A stretch of 64,000 bases of DNA from CAKZML01 sp963823435 (GCA_963823435.1 CAWGLN010000001.1:1488001-1552000); one strand, 5' to 3'; numbered from the stretch's first letter, positions 9,510-19,702 are shown. Made by a program: numbers and translations. The notes: generated from the letters alone by a model not told the origin.

Positions 9510-10250
9510 GTGTTGAGAAAAAACCTTTCCTTGATATGCGTACTGCTCTTCTCCTATGCCACGGCAACTCCAGCCGATGAGGAGACTTTCGACGAGGCCT
9601 GGATTCGCAACGGATTCGGATTGGACGCAGAGACTGTAATTACTTACCAAAGTGAAACGGGCGAGCCGTTGAGTTTTGAAGAGTTTCAGAAATCAGTGAT
9701 GGAGGGAAAGTCCTTTGGCAAGGAGATGGGCAAGGATCAACCCTTTGTACTGCGCCTATTGACGTCAGGACCGCCACCGCCAGAACCGACTGCGTTCCCG
9801 GTGATGGACCTCATGGATCTAGACGGACGACCAATTCGGAGCGAGGCCTTTCTAGGACACGAATTACTGGTCAGCTTCTTCTTTGCCGAGTGTGCACCGT
9901 GTGTTGAAGAGATTCCCGCCTTGAATCAGTTCGCACGCCTCAATCCTGACCTTAGGGTACTGGCGATTACGTTCGATGAAGCGCAAATTGCCAGGCAGTT
10001 CGCCACCGATCACGGATTTGAATGGCCGATTGTCGCGGATGCCAAAGATTTTATTTTCGAGGCGGGGATTTATGCTTATCCAAGTCTTGTGTTGGTCGGC
10101 CAGGACGGCGGTTTGCTTGGAATCCAGTCGGGGGGAATCGGAAAGACCAATATCAAGGAACGCACGAGCGTGGAGAACGTCGCCAGCCAGGTTGGTTTCC
10201 TTAGAGAGTCTGCAGGTATCAGCGATTCTAACCAGGCACCACAGCAATAG
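9510..10250 (+). CDS. Exported thioredoxin-like (TlpA/redoxin) protein
   Basis: A periplasmic thiol-disulfide protein. It has a signal peptide (LSLICVLLFSYATATPA), a spacer of about 90 residues, then a thioredoxin fold from about residue 95. The fold includes LVSFFFAECAPCVEEIPALN with active-site C-x-x-C (Cys-Ala-Pro-Cys) and the cis-proline segment Y-A-Y-P-S-L-V-L-V. The CAPC centre and long spacer make a peroxiredoxin less likely. The start is GTG, with TTG three bases later as an alternative. The gene stands alone; its partner is unknown. Confidence 0.8.
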   Translation: MLRKNLSLICVLLFSYATATPADEETFDEAWIRNGFGLDAETVITYQSETGEPLSFEEFQKSVMEGKSFGKEMGKDQPFVLRLLTSGPPPPEPTAFPVMDLMDLDGRPIRSEAFLGHELLVSFFFAECAPCVEEIPALNQFARLNPDLRVLAITFDEAQIARQFATDHGFEWPIVADAKDFIFEAGIYAYPSLVLVGQDGGLLGIQSGGIGKTNIKERTSVENVASQVGFLRESAGISDSNQAPQQ

Positions 10251-10347
10251 GGCCCTGTGATTCAGAATTCCGCGCGCCTATACCTGGTGGCAGTGGCCGC
10301 TACCGCTCTTGAACCGATCTTGGCGGCCGATCATCAAAGACCTAAAT

Positions 10348-10388
10348 GTAAAATACACTTGCCATTTTACGTGTGTGTGCTAACGTAA
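10348..10388 (+). promoter_or_regulatory. Promoter with nested inverted repeats before the membrane/Xre pair
   Basis: GTAAAAT (10348-10354) and ATTTTAC (10364-10370) form a perfect 7-bp inverted repeat. TTACGT (10367-10372) and ACGTAA (10383-10388) form a second one that overlaps it. TTGCCA (10359-10364), 16 bp, TAACGT (10381-10386) is a plausible promoter. Repeats spanning the -35 and -10 fit a repressor operator, perhaps for the Xre protein encoded downstream. Confidence 0.5.
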
Positions 10389-10415
10389 AGCCTACTTTCC
10401 ATCTGGAGGCAAGCC

Positions 10416-10823
10416 ATGGGTATCCGCACAAGCCAGCCGCCATACATGAAGAAGCCCATGCTGTTATTTGCCGTGGGGTTCATCGTCTATTCGTTGCTCG
10501 TCGTTGCCGCCTTCTACCTGACGGCAGGCTGGCTATCCCAGGCATCTGACTGGCGGCCATACGTGGCAGCAATTCCCGGGGCGGTTCTCTCCGGCTTCTT
10601 CATCCTCCTGTACGCCTATATGAGGCACAACGATGAACTCGTGCGACAGATCACGCTCAAGTCGCTGGCAGTTGCCTGCCTTTTTGGAGTCTCGGCGCAA
10701 TTGATCTCGATCACCCGGGCGAGAATCGGAGGCTATTCCGAATTTGAGGGCGCCACCATTATCTTCGTCATGGCGGTGACCTTTCTGGTTGTCGCGCTGC
10801 TCCTGTCCTGGAGACATCGATGA
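10416..10823 (+). CDS. Four-helix inner-membrane protein, unknown function
   Basis: 135 residues with four predicted membrane helices (around MLLFAVGFIVYSLLVVAAFY, AAIPGAVLSGFFILLYAY, LAVACLFGVSAQLISI, ATIIFVMAVTFLVVALLL). GGAGG eight bases before ATG 10416 fixes the start. Its stop overlaps the start of the Xre regulator (ATGA), so translation is coupled. Such membrane-protein/Xre pairs occur in many bacteria, with the regulator probably controlling its own operon. Confidence 0.72.
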   Translation: MGIRTSQPPYMKKPMLLFAVGFIVYSLLVVAAFYLTAGWLSQASDWRPYVAAIPGAVLSGFFILLYAYMRHNDELVRQITLKSLAVACLFGVSAQLISITRARIGGYSEFEGATIIFVMAVTFLVVALLLSWRHR

Positions 10824-11020
10824 AAAACCGGGTTCGGGAATTGAGAAAAGCCCGTCACTGGACCCAGGAACAATTTGGCGATCTGTTGGAAGTATCGAGA
10901 CAAACCATCAATTCCATCGAGAACGGGCGATTTGATCCAAGCCTGACCCTGGCGCTGAAGATCGCCAGGTTACTAGAGGATTCGGTCGAAGAAATTTTCG
11001 TCCTGGGCGGTCCAGGGTAA
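10820..11020 (+). CDS. Small Xre-family transcriptional regulator
   Basis: 66 residues, almost entirely a helix-turn-helix: LRKARHWTQEQFGDLLEVS, RQTINSIENGRFDPSLTLAL, ending LLEDSVEEIFVL. This matches the short YgzD/YozG-type Xre regulators. It overlaps the upstream membrane gene by four bases. The inverted repeats at 10348-10388 are a likely binding site. Confidence 0.88.
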   Translation: MKNRVRELRKARHWTQEQFGDLLEVSRQTINSIENGRFDPSLTLALKIARLLEDSVEEIFVLGGPG

Positions 11021-11043
11021 GCGGATCAACGCGGCAGATCCTG

Positions 11044-12460
11044 TCAAACCACCCGGATGTTCTTGAACTGCCAGGGGTCGTCGGTATCCAGGTCTTCCGG
11101 GAACGGGTGGTTGCGCCCCTGCAAGGGCGTCCAGTCTGAATACACACCTACGACCGGGCCAAGATAGGGATTGGCGACTTCCAGGACGCGCTGGAAATCC
11201 AGCTCATCGGGTTCGACGATGCCCGCATCCGGGTTCTCGATCGCCCACACCACGGCGCCCAGTACGCCGGCCGCGACTTGCAGGCTGGTGGCATTGTTAT
11301 ATGGCGCGAGCTTACGGGCCTCCTGGATCGATAATTGCGAACCGTACCAGTACGCCCCCTTCTGGTGACCCAGCAGCAAGGCGCCGAGTTCATCGATGCC
11401 TTCGGTGATCTCGTCACGGTAGACACGACGTTGTTCCTGGGCGTACCCAATTGCAACCGGCAAGTTCGTGCACCGACAACACGGCGTCGTCGCACGGGTG
11501 ATAGGCGTAGTGGCAGGTGGGCCGGTAAATAATCTCGTCGCCTTCACGAACAGTCAGGTAATCCGATATCGAGATGGCCTCACCGTGCGTGATCAAAAAG
11601 CCGTGAAACGGACCTTCGCTGGGTGTCCAGGTGCGTACACGCACAGATGCGCCGGGCCGATCCAGGTAGATGGCCGCCTTGCAGCCAAATTCGTGGTGAT
11701 GGCCGTCCGCCGGAAACGATTTCTCGTGCGAGCCCCAGCCCAGTTCGCAGGGTTGTGAGCCCTCGCCAATAAAGCCATCCACCGACCAGGTATTTACAAA
11801 CTCGCCATGCCGCTTGCGTTGAGACGCGACCTGGGTGTCACGTTCCGAGCAATGGATGCTTTTCACGCCGAGGTCCATTGCCAGTTGCGCCCATTCGGAC
11901 CGCGTTTTCGGTATGTTCGACCGACCCAGGATGTCTTGCGCCAGGTTGACCAGGCCTTGCTTGACCCAATGAGAAATCAGTCCGGGATTGGCGCCGTGGG
12001 TCAGGATTGCGGTCGGACCTTTCGGAAACCTGCTGCGCAGTGCCAGCGCTTCCTCGCGATAGGCATAGTTGGATCGCTGCGACGGCGACAAATCCGGATC
12101 AGTGTATCCGCCCGGCCACGGCTCGATACACGAATCGACGTAGAGCACGCCCTGTTTACTGCACCATTCAATCAGCGCGGTACTGGACACGTCCACGGAC
12201 AAATTGATCAGGAAGTCACCCCGGCTCAATCGCGCCCCAAGGAGTTCCTGGAAATTCTCCTGCGTCACCGCTTTGACTTCGTAAGGTATGCCGAGGGCTT
12301 CGGCTTCGGCACGCCCACGGTCGTGACCGGTAATGATCGAAATCCGGTCCGTTGGCAGGTCGAGGTGACGCAGCAACAAGGGGAGCAAGCCCTGCGCGAC
12401 CGAACCAAAGCCGAGGAAGACGATTTTCCCCTCAAAAGGGCAATATTTTTTGTCTGCCAT
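11044..12460 (-). CDS. hss: Homospermidine synthase (saccharopine-dehydrogenase-like), frameshifted
   Basis: NAD-dependent enzyme that condenses putrescine or spermidine units into homospermidine. The N-terminal Rossmann motif is K-I-V-F-L-G-F-G-S-V-A-Q-G (residues 11-23). Family stretches LTHGANPGLISHWVKQGL, YVDSCIEPWPGG and YAYHPCDDAVLSVHELAG follow. The frame breaks at CCC 11446-11448: dropping one base turns G-C-N-W-V-R-P into G-C-N-W-Y-A-Q-E-Q and continues through DEITEGIDELGALLLGH to a normal C-terminus at 11044. The repaired length is about 471 residues, as in the family. It stands alone on the minus strand. Confidence 0.88.
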
Positions 12461-12717
12461 GGTATTAACCGATGTTGTCTTGCCCGAGGAACCTGCAGTC
12501 TAGCAACTGTTGGTCGCCCGAACACCCGGACACTGACCGCGGCAGGTCACATGGGCGTGAGTTGAACCCACCAGCACAGGATCCCAGGTCTGTTTTCCAA
12601 CGAGAAACACCCCTGCTCTTGGCCCGATGGGATCAAGGGCATATTTCCCATGCCGGCATGAGCCGGAAAGGTTCAGGCCGAGGCGGTATTCCGGCACAAA
12701 ATTTCCCCGGGGTTCGC
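12461..12717. other. 257-bp gap between hss and the YdbL-like gene
   Basis: A short minus-strand frame is open here but has no start signal or family resemblance. I see no RNA gene or clear promoter. Confidence 0.4.
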
Positions 12718-13321
12718 CTACTTTTGTTTCCAAACCCCACTTTCAAGGTAGTACCAGCCCTTGTCGGCTTTCGCGACCCATCGGTCGGCAAAGGTAGCGG
12801 CGAATGCTGTCCTGCCACTCGGGATGACCGTTGAGTTTGGCGATCTCGGCATACAGGGCATTCCAGTCGTTGTTTTGGGCGGCGACCAGTTGCACAACAC
12901 TGTTGCGATCCTTCAAAGGCACCAGGTTGCGATCGCGGAATTCCAGCAGTCCGGCGTCCGTCAGGCCGATGGCGCCGGAATTGAGGTAGGGTCTGAGCGA
13001 GGGGAAGCGGCAGGCGAGTGCATTCTCGAGCGCCTGTTTTTCCGGTGATGGCTTGTCGAAATCGACATTGCCTTGCGCGTTGGCATCACTGATGAGGAAA
13101 CTTGTGACGCCGCGGGCAATCGCAAGCAACACCGGTACATCGCGTTGCTCCCCTGAAGGCACAAAGGATGTATTTCCATCTGTTTCCGGGCCCCGGACTT
13201 TATCGATGATGCGATCAGCGGCCTGGACAGCCGCAGCTTCCGGGAAGTACACATTGATCGTGACGCAGGCGACGACATACAACGAAATCAGGGCCAACAT
13301 GGTGACTGCAACTTTACGCAT
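12718..13321 (-). CDS. YdbL-family (DUF1318) lipoprotein, frameshifted near its end
   Basis: An exported partner of YdbH-type proteins at the cell envelope. Residues 1-17 form a lipoprotein signal ending V-V-A-C, followed by VTINVYFPEAAAVQAADRII, the hallmark of DUF1318 proteins. The C-terminal YdbL core (NLVPLKDRNSVVQLVAAQNN) is present. Near 12795-12798 one extra base diverts the frame; after repair the end reads T-F-A-D-R-W-V-A-K-A-D-K-G-W-Y and stops at 12718. An ATG nine bases upstream is an alternative start. It follows the YdbH-like gene by 38 bases, the order of the E. coli ydbH-ynbE-ydbL operon but without a separate YnbE. Confidence 0.8.
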
Positions 13322-13359
13322 GGCTATCAAACTCCTCTATAGATGCCTTTCTACATCCG

Positions 13360-15451
13360 TTAACGCACGGTAGGCGAGCCGCCTTGAGTAATCGCCTCAA
13401 ACTGCTGCACCAGCGCCGGCCAGCTTACCGTATCGCGAAAGCCGACGACGTCAATTCGCGGAATGCCGCTGCCCTTGACCAGGTAATAACCCCTGCCCAG
13501 CGGACCTGACTTGGCTGGACCGGCACCGCTCATGGCACAGACGTCGTCTTTGAGCACACAGCGCAGCCCGATTTTGTCATAGGCAAAAACGTCAAAGAAC
13601 TTCAGGAACCCGGTAGATAATACGGCCGTGGCTCCGCCACCGCCAACGCTGGCGAAATTCTCGACCGCGCGCTGACTGATGCGGTGCTGTGATTTGTCGT
13701 TCCTGGGTGTGTAGAAATTCATGTCCATTGCCACCGGGCGCCAGTTTTGCATGGTCAATCCTGCTATGTCGCCGCTTAACCGTCCCTGAATGAGACCGAA
13801 AGAAAACACTTCGGTGACCCGTTCCAGGTCGAGATCGCGAATGGTCAGGTCGGCCTGCAGCCGCGGCACCAGGCCAAAGGGTTGCTCGACACGCAGGTTT
13901 GACACCTCCATTGTGCCGTCAAAAGCCCGTGCACTCAGGGTGCCGCCGACCGTGATCGTATTTTCCGCCAGCTGGAGCAAGGGAAGCCTGCCTGACAAGG
14001 TGCCGGAAAAAGCCGGCCAGCCGAACGCGCCAGTAAGCTGGCCGAGCTGAATGGGTTCGAGTTCGGCGTCCAGCCTGCCGGTCGCCTCGTCGCTGCCGAA
14101 ATCCTTGAGCACAAGCTGATTGATTACCAGGGCGCCACCCAGGACGGAAAGCCGTAAAGGCGCCAGCATCTCGATATCGTTGTTGCCAAGCTGCAGATTC
14201 ACTGCGCCGCCACCGATAGCGATGTTGTAGACGGTGCCGCTGTCCCAGCTCAGCCGGCTCGCATCCGGCAGGTGGTCCTCGTCCGCGCTCCAGTCAACGG
14301 CGCCTTTTAACCCGTAGATTGCAAAGCGACCACCGCGATCATCCAGATTCGCATGGTCGAACTGCAGGCTTGCCGAGAGCAATGCACTGTCGGCGATGCT
14401 GACCGAGCCCGACACGCGTCCCGTCCGTCTCCAGATCGCCGAGCATCGTGCCCGCTGCGGCAACCTTGATGAGGTTGTCATACAGGTTGGTAATAGACGA
14501 ATTCCGAAGCTCGACATCCGCCGTGATATTCATTGGCTGCGTCTCATCGGCCGGAAACTCAAGCGTCGCCGACCCGTCTATATCCAGCAGGGCATCCTGC
14601 TGCACGCGAAACCGTGGAATCCTGAAGACCAGGAAGTCGGGCGTTTCGACATTCTCTGCCTGCAGGCTTAGCGCGCTTTGTGAAAAGTTCGCATAGACCG
14701 GCTCAAGGTAAGCCTCGCCCTGTTCGCTGTCGAAACCCAGGCTCAGACGCGTCGTGTTCGGCTCCAGTGTGACATCAAGATCGAGTTGTCCTGCAACTCC
14801 ATCCGCAGCAATCGTACCGGCATTGTTTGCCAGCGACGCGGCGCTGAGATCGGCCGCAAGAATAATGTGCATGGGTTTGTCGGTCGGCATGCTCAAGGTG
14901 CCGGCAATGTCCGCGACACCCCCTGCGGAATACTCGGCAAACGCGTCGCTGAAGTTTGCAGCGACTTCAAGCAGTCCGGCGAGTTGCAGTTGCGTGCCCG
15001 TGTACCGAACATCGACACCGGTTTCACTCGCGCTGATGTTCAGGCGGGCGTGCCCGCCCGCGATCGCGACGCTGGAAAGCTCGATGTCTGCGGCACCGGT
15101 GTGCTTGTTGTACGTGAAGGCCCCGGGTATCGCCTGGCGACCGATACCCGGAATGGTCACGGTAAACATCCCTTTCGCGCATTGCAGGGTGCGTGTTCTC
15201 AGGAAGATCGATGCGCAGGCAATGCGGATGTCGTCAAAGACCTGCCCGGATTCCAGCAAGACGATACTGGCAATGTGTATCTCGCCTCTCAAACCCGCGT
15301 CCGTCAGTTCGAGCGTCGAGTCAACACCGTCGATGGTCCATGTGTCTGACGATATTTTCGCTACGGATCCGCTTACGAACGAGGCGTCATCACCGTGTGA
15401 TGGCGCTGCGATAGCAATAAGCAAGAGAGCGACGATAGCGAAGCGACCCAT
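13360..15451 (-). CDS. YdbH-like AsmA-family intermembrane protein, frameshifted
   Basis: YdbH belongs to the AsmA-like proteins that span the periplasm and support phospholipid transport to the outer membrane. The start at 15451 gives a signal peptide (MGRFAIVALLLIAIAAPSHG); an upstream in-frame start adds a non-signal leader. The body is the beta-rich repeat pattern of the family, ending with LQADLTIRDLDLERVTEVFS and LIQGRLSGDIAGL, typical of YdbH C-termini. The frame breaks at CCC 14420-14422; deleting one base joins D-G-R-V-S-G-S-V-S. The repaired length is about 696 residues. It is cotranscribed with the YdbL-like gene. Confidence 0.8.
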
Positions 15452-15585
15452 AGACGCTAGGTTATCAGTTTTTAATGTGTCAAACGGGTTCGTAAAAGAA
15501 ATTCCAGCCAGCCTGGTGGGCGCGCAAAAATCAGGTCGATTTCTCATCTGGCTGCATGCCGCGTGCGTTCTGCAATTGTCGCCGC

Positions 15586-16665
15586 CTAACTTCTTTCAAT
15601 TCGCAGCATGACCTTGCCGGTACGACCGGTGTGCAACGATGCCGCTACCGCCTTCGCCGCCTCATCCAATGAAAAAGTCTCGCTCACTTCGGTGTGAAAC
15701 ACACCGCTGGCGGTCAGTTTCTTGACCGCGCGCAGGACGCCAAGCAGTTTTAGCGGGGACTGGTGAGGCATCCAGTTGCCGAGATAGAAACCCTCGACCC
15801 GGGCCAGGGGCATCATCAGGTCTCGCACCGCCACCTCGACGGGGCTGTCCGCCATGGTGCCGTAGAGTATGAGCCTGCCGGTCAGCCCCAGGCAGCGGAC
15901 GACGTCGGCCGTAAGTTTGCCGCCCACGCAATCCATGGCATAGCCTGCGCCCTGGCCGGCGGTCACCCGGGCTACCTCGGCGAACAGGTCGTGCTTGTCG
16001 GTCTCGATCACTGCATCGGCGCCCAGGCGCGCAAGTTCCGCCGTATTGGCATCGGAGCGCACTACGCAAATTGTTCGAAAGCCGAAAAGCCTGCCCATAC
16101 GTACAACGCTCTTGCCCAGGGCAGAACCCGCGGCTGTCAGCAACAGCCAGCCGTCACGCGGCACTTTCAGCACTTCGCGTACCATCACGTAAGCGGAGAT
16201 CGGGTTGATCAAATACATGGCTGCCTGCTCATCCGGGACGCTGTCGGCCACGGGTATCGCCTTGCGGGCATCCACCACCGCGAACTCCTGCCAAAGGCCG
16301 TTGGGCGGACCGCCTGCTACCGCAACCCGCTTGCCCATGAGTCGCTTCGCCAGGAAGCCGCCACCGGTCGCCTCGACTATGCCGACACCTTCACCGCCAA
16401 GAGTGTAGGGCGGGACAGGACAGGGGTTGCGGTGTTCAGGATCTATGCTGACGCGGCTGTCTCCATCTGTGCCCGCCTGGTTCCAGATCACACGCTCAAG
16501 CGCGCGGTAGTAGATGCCCCGGACGAAGTGAAAGTCAGACGGATTCACCGGCGACAAGAGCATGCGGACACGCACCTGACCCGGACCAGGTACGGGCATG
16601 GGCAACTCGTCCACCTGGATATCCTCAGGTCTCTCGGTAAACGCATGTACTCGCACTGATTTCAT
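15586..16665 (-). CDS. Zinc-type/MECR-like NAD(P)-dependent oxidoreductase (MDR superfamily)
   Basis: 359 residues with the MDR layout. The N-terminal GroES-like domain has PGPGQVRVRMLLSPVNPSDF; the Rossmann domain has LLLTAAGSALGKSVVRMGRL near residues 175-195. The closest recognisable subgroup is trans-2-enoyl-CoA/quinone reductase (MECR-like): the LSPVNPSD motif is present and zinc-binding Cys/His are not obvious. The likely role is reduction of an enoyl thioester or enone. It lies next to a crotonase and an SDR on the same strand. Confidence 0.8.
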   Translation of the reverse strand: MKSVRVHAFTERPEDIQVDELPMPVPGPGQVRVRMLLSPVNPSDFHFVRGIYYRALERVIWNQAGTDGDSRVSIDPEHRNPCPVPPYTLGGEGVGIVEATGGGFLAKRLMGKRVAVAGGPPNGLWQEFAVVDARKAIPVADSVPDEQAAMYLINPISAYVMVREVLKVPRDGWLLLTAAGSALGKSVVRMGRLFGFRTICVVRSDANTAELARLGADAVIETDKHDLFAEVARVTAGQGAGYAMDCVGGKLTADVVRCLGLTGRLILYGTMADSPVEVAVRDLMMPLARVEGFYLGNWMPHQSPLKLLGVLRAVKKLTASGVFHTEVSETFSLDEAAKAVAASLHTGRTGKVMLRIERS

Positions 16666-16768
16666 GTTGTATCTCGCTGCACCGGAATGTATCGAACGTT
16701 ATTCTGTGACCGATGGCCCGGAATGCATGGCGCGGCCAATTACCCCGGCTCTCCCCGGCAGCCCGCCT

Positions 16769-17572
16769 TCACGCATCCCGGAACTTCGGCTCCCGCTTCT
16801 GCATGTTGGCCATCACGGCCTCAATCTGGTTGGGTGTGCCCAGCAAGGTTTTTTGCAGTGATTCTTCCAGCGCCAGTCCATCAGCCGCGTTACCGTGCCA
16901 GGCCTGGCTCAGTAACTGCTTGCCGGCCCGGATGGCGTGGGGTGATCGACCCGCGATGGCCTGGGCGGTTTCCATGGCGTCCTCCAGGGGGTCCTCGCAG
17001 ACCCGTGTCACTAACCCCAGGTCTTTCGCTTCCGCCGCCTCCACGATCCGGCCGGTCCAGGTCAGTTCCTTGGCCACGTCCAGACCCACCAGGTCGCGCA
17101 GGGTCTGGCTGCCCGACATATCCGGGATCAGGCCCCACTTGATTTCCATGACCGACATACGGGTATCGGGGGCGGCGTAACGTATGTCCGCACCCAGCGC
17201 AATTTGAAGACCGCCGCCGTAAACATGACCACGCAGGGCGGCGATGACCGGCACCGCCAGCCTGTGCCAGTCGTAGCCCGTGCGCTGGACCATATTGGCG
17301 GGGTTATTCTCAACGCGGCCGAATGGATCAAAGGGCATTTTCCCTTTTTCACTCGCCATGGCCGCGAAGCTGGCGAAATCCAGGCCGGCACTGAATGATC
17401 GACCTTCGCCGCTGAGCACCACGGCCCGCAACCCCTCGGTCTGCGTCAGCGTCTCGGCCGTCTCGATCAGGCAATACAGCAGCTCGGGATCCAGGGCATT
17501 GAGCTTGTCCGGGCGATTCAGTCGCACATGTGCAATACCTTCCTTGATGTCTATCAGGACTCGCTCCGGCAT
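16769..17572 (-). CDS. Enoyl-CoA hydratase/isomerase (crotonase) family protein
   Basis: 267 residues. The crotonase oxyanion hole is seen as SFSAGLDFASF and as GHVYGGGLQIALGADIRYA; WGLIPDMSGSQTLRDLVG carries an acidic residue at the active-site position. The start MPERVLIDIKEGIAHVRLNR fits the family. It acts on an acyl-CoA; hydratase versus isomerase cannot be told. Fifty-three bases separate it from the upstream SDR gene, so they may form an operon with the MDR gene downstream. Confidence 0.87.
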   Translation of the reverse strand: MPERVLIDIKEGIAHVRLNRPDKLNALDPELLYCLIETAETLTQTEGLRAVVLSGEGRSFSAGLDFASFAAMASEKGKMPFDPFGRVENNPANMVQRTGYDWHRLAVPVIAALRGHVYGGGLQIALGADIRYAAPDTRMSVMEIKWGLIPDMSGSQTLRDLVGLDVAKELTWTGRIVEAAEAKDLGLVTRVCEDPLEDAMETAQAIAGRSPHAIRAGKQLLSQAWHGNAADGLALEESLQKTLLGTPNQIEAVMANMQKREPKFRDA

Positions 17573-17625
17573 GGTGGTCTCCTTGTAATCAGGTCTATTG
17601 AATAAGTGGTAACAGGCCGGCGATC

Positions 17626-18504
17626 CTAGGCGCCAAGATCGGTAATGAAGCGCTCGCCGCCGGGAGAGGCCTCGGTGTCCGCGGGCACAAAAAAGTCCAG
17701 GAACAGGTCCCTGCCGGGATCGACCCGGTATTGCTCGAAATCGGTAACGCCGGCATCACGCAGCACCAGGTCATCAATATAGAAATTACCGCTGTGCTCC
17801 CGGGAGGTGGAACCCAGGATCACATGGGCCGCATCGGCCATGATGTCCGGCTTGCGGGAACCACGCATCATGGTGTCTCCACCGAGCAGGTTCTGTACTG
17901 CCGCGGTGGCGATGGTGCTGCGGGGCCACAGCGCGTTCACCGCCACACCGGCAGAACGAAATTCCTCGGCCATACCCAGGACGCACAGGCTCATGCCGTA
18001 CTTGGCCATGGTGTACGCCACGTGGGGACCGAACCACCTGGGGTTCATGTCCAGCGGCGGCGAGATATTCAGGATGTGGGGATTGTCCGACTTGAGCAGG
18101 TGGGGCAGACAGACCTGGGCGCACAGGAAGCTGCCCCGGGCGTTGACCTGGTGCATCAGGTCATAGCGACGCATTTTCGTATCCAGCGTGCCGGTCAGGG
18201 AGATGGCGCTGGCGTTATTCACCAGGATGTCGATTCCGCCGAAGGCCTCCACGGTCTTTTCTACTGCCGCGATCACGCTGTCCTCTTCGCGTACGTCCAC
18301 CACCAGCGCAAGGGCACGACCGCCTGCCTTTTCAATTTCCCCGGCCGCGCTGTGAATGGTGCCTTCCAGGACCTTGTGCGGCTTGTCGGTCTTGGCCGCA
18401 ATGGCGATGTTGGCCCCGTCCCTTGCGGCGCGTAAGGCGATGGCCAGGCCTATGCCGCGGCTGGCACCGGTAATGAACAAGGTTTTTCCCGCAAGTGTAC
18501 CCAT
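17626..18504 (-). CDS. Short-chain dehydrogenase/reductase, HSDL2-like
   Basis: 292 residues. NAD(P)-binding TGASRGIG is at residues 11-18, NNAS near 100, and the catalytic Y-x3-K in VAYTMAKYGMSLC. The pattern HILNISPPLDMNPRWFGPHVAY is typical of the hydroxysteroid dehydrogenase-like protein 2 group, linked to fatty-acid metabolism. The C-terminal extension is shorter than in eukaryotic HSDL2 and lacks the SCP2 domain. It is divergent from the xdhC gene, with 118 bp between. Confidence 0.88.
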   Translation of the reverse strand: MGTLAGKTLFITGASRGIGLAIALRAARDGANIAIAAKTDKPHKVLEGTIHSAAGEIEKAGGRALALVVDVREEDSVIAAVEKTVEAFGGIDILVNNASAISLTGTLDTKMRRYDLMHQVNARGSFLCAQVCLPHLLKSDNPHILNISPPLDMNPRWFGPHVAYTMAKYGMSLCVLGMAEEFRSAGVAVNALWPRSTIATAAVQNLLGGDTMMRGSRKPDIMADAAHVILGSTSREHSGNFYIDDLVLRDAGVTDFEQYRVDPGRDLFLDFFVPADTEASPGGERFITDLGA

Positions 18505-18622
18505 TGTCGTTTCTGCCCCTGGCTTTGTGATGGGTGGTCAAGGATACACTGATAGGCCGGTGCTGCTAACATGAGCAGGGTCAGAAATACGGGTTGGCGA
18601 GGGCGCAAGGGAGGCGACAGGC

Positions 18623-19702
18623 GTGGCACTGAGTCAGTTAATCCAGTCATTCGAACAGTGGAGGGAACTGGGCGAACCGCTGGTATGGGTTACGGTGATC
18701 CAGACCGAGGGCAATACCTACAGCAAGGCCGGCGAGCAAATGCTCATCGGACCCGGCGCCCGGTTCCAGGGTCTGCTCAGCGGGGGTTGTCTGGAAGGAG
18801 ATTTGCTGGAGCACGCCGAGGAAGTACGCCGCACCGGCAAACCCCACCGGGTGTTCTATGACATGCGGGATGTGCAGGCCGATGAATTGTGGGGCCTGGG
18901 TCTGGGTTGCGACGGCGCCCTGAGTATCTTCATGCAGCGTCTGGAGGCAAAGGCCGACTACCAGCCGTTTGCCGACCTGGCCGAATGGGCGTGGGAAGGT
19001 CGTTCCGGCGCCTGTGCACTGGTGGTCGCATCGTCCGATGACGCCACCCCGCCGGGCGCCAGTTTGTGGCAGACCGCCGAGCTGGGCGGCGCCCTGGGTA
19101 TGGAAGAGGCGGTCGAGAAGAGGGTGCTGGATGAACTGGCGCGTCGCCCGGGGCCCGGCCTGGCCACCTTGCAAGGTTCCGGTGGAGAGCTGGAGTTGTT
19201 CTGCATGCCGGTGCCCAAGGTCCCCCGATTGCTGATCATCGGCGCAGGGCCGGATGCCTCACCGCTGGCCCGGATGGCGGGCATGCAGGGCTGGCGCACC
19301 AGCGTGGTGGATTTTCGACAGGCAGCCATCGACAGATTCGACGGCGAGGCCGAGTCGCTGGCCTGCGTGGACGCCGACGCATTGACCTCGCGTTATGACC
19401 TGGATGTGTTTGATGCGGTCGTGCTGATGACCCATAACAAGGCCAGGGACCGGGCCTACCTGGCCGCGCTGGCCGGGTCGGCCATACCCTATGTCGGTCT
19501 GCTGGGACCGGTGTCTCGCCGTGATAGCCTGCTCGAGGAGATCGGCGACGCGGCCCTGGCCCTGGACGGGCGCGTGTATGGCCCGGTCGGTCTGGGTCTG
19601 GGCGGTCGCGGACCGGAAGCGATTGCATTGTCCATCGCGGCCCAGTTGCAGGCGGTGTTTACCGGTGTGGTGAGTTCCCCGGAGCAAGTCCTTGGCAAGT
19701 AG
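18623..19702 (+). CDS. XdhC/CoxI-family molybdenum-hydroxylase maturation factor
   Basis: XdhC proteins bind and sulfurate the molybdenum cofactor and load it into xanthine-dehydrogenase-type enzymes. The N-terminal XdhC/CoxI domain shows LLSGGCLEGD and LGLGCDGALSIFM; the C-terminal Rossmann domain begins LLIIGAGPDASPLARMAGMQ and ends GRGPEAIALSIAAQL. Length 359 is typical. GTG at 18623 is supported by GGAGG. It overlaps the next gene by 11 bases. No molybdenum hydroxylase is encoded in the window, so the client lies elsewhere. Confidence 0.88.
   Translation: MALSQLIQSFEQWRELGEPLVWVTVIQTEGNTYSKAGEQMLIGPGARFQGLLSGGCLEGDLLEHAEEVRRTGKPHRVFYDMRDVQADELWGLGLGCDGALSIFMQRLEAKADYQPFADLAEWAWEGRSGACALVVASSDDATPPGASLWQTAELGGALGMEEAVEKRVLDELARRPGPGLATLQGSGGELELFCMPVPKVPRLLIIGAGPDASPLARMAGMQGWRTSVVDFRQAAIDRFDGEAESLACVDADALTSRYDLDVFDAVVLMTHNKARDRAYLAALAGSAIPYVGLLGPVSRRDSLLEEIGDAALALDGRVYGPVGLGLGGRGPEAIALSIAAQLQAVFTGVVSSPEQVLGK

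Noticed and set aside
12500..12733. Minus-strand 77-codon frame in the hss/YdbL gap
   Set aside because: No ribosome-binding site, no family resemblance, and it overlaps the repaired end of the YdbL-like gene.
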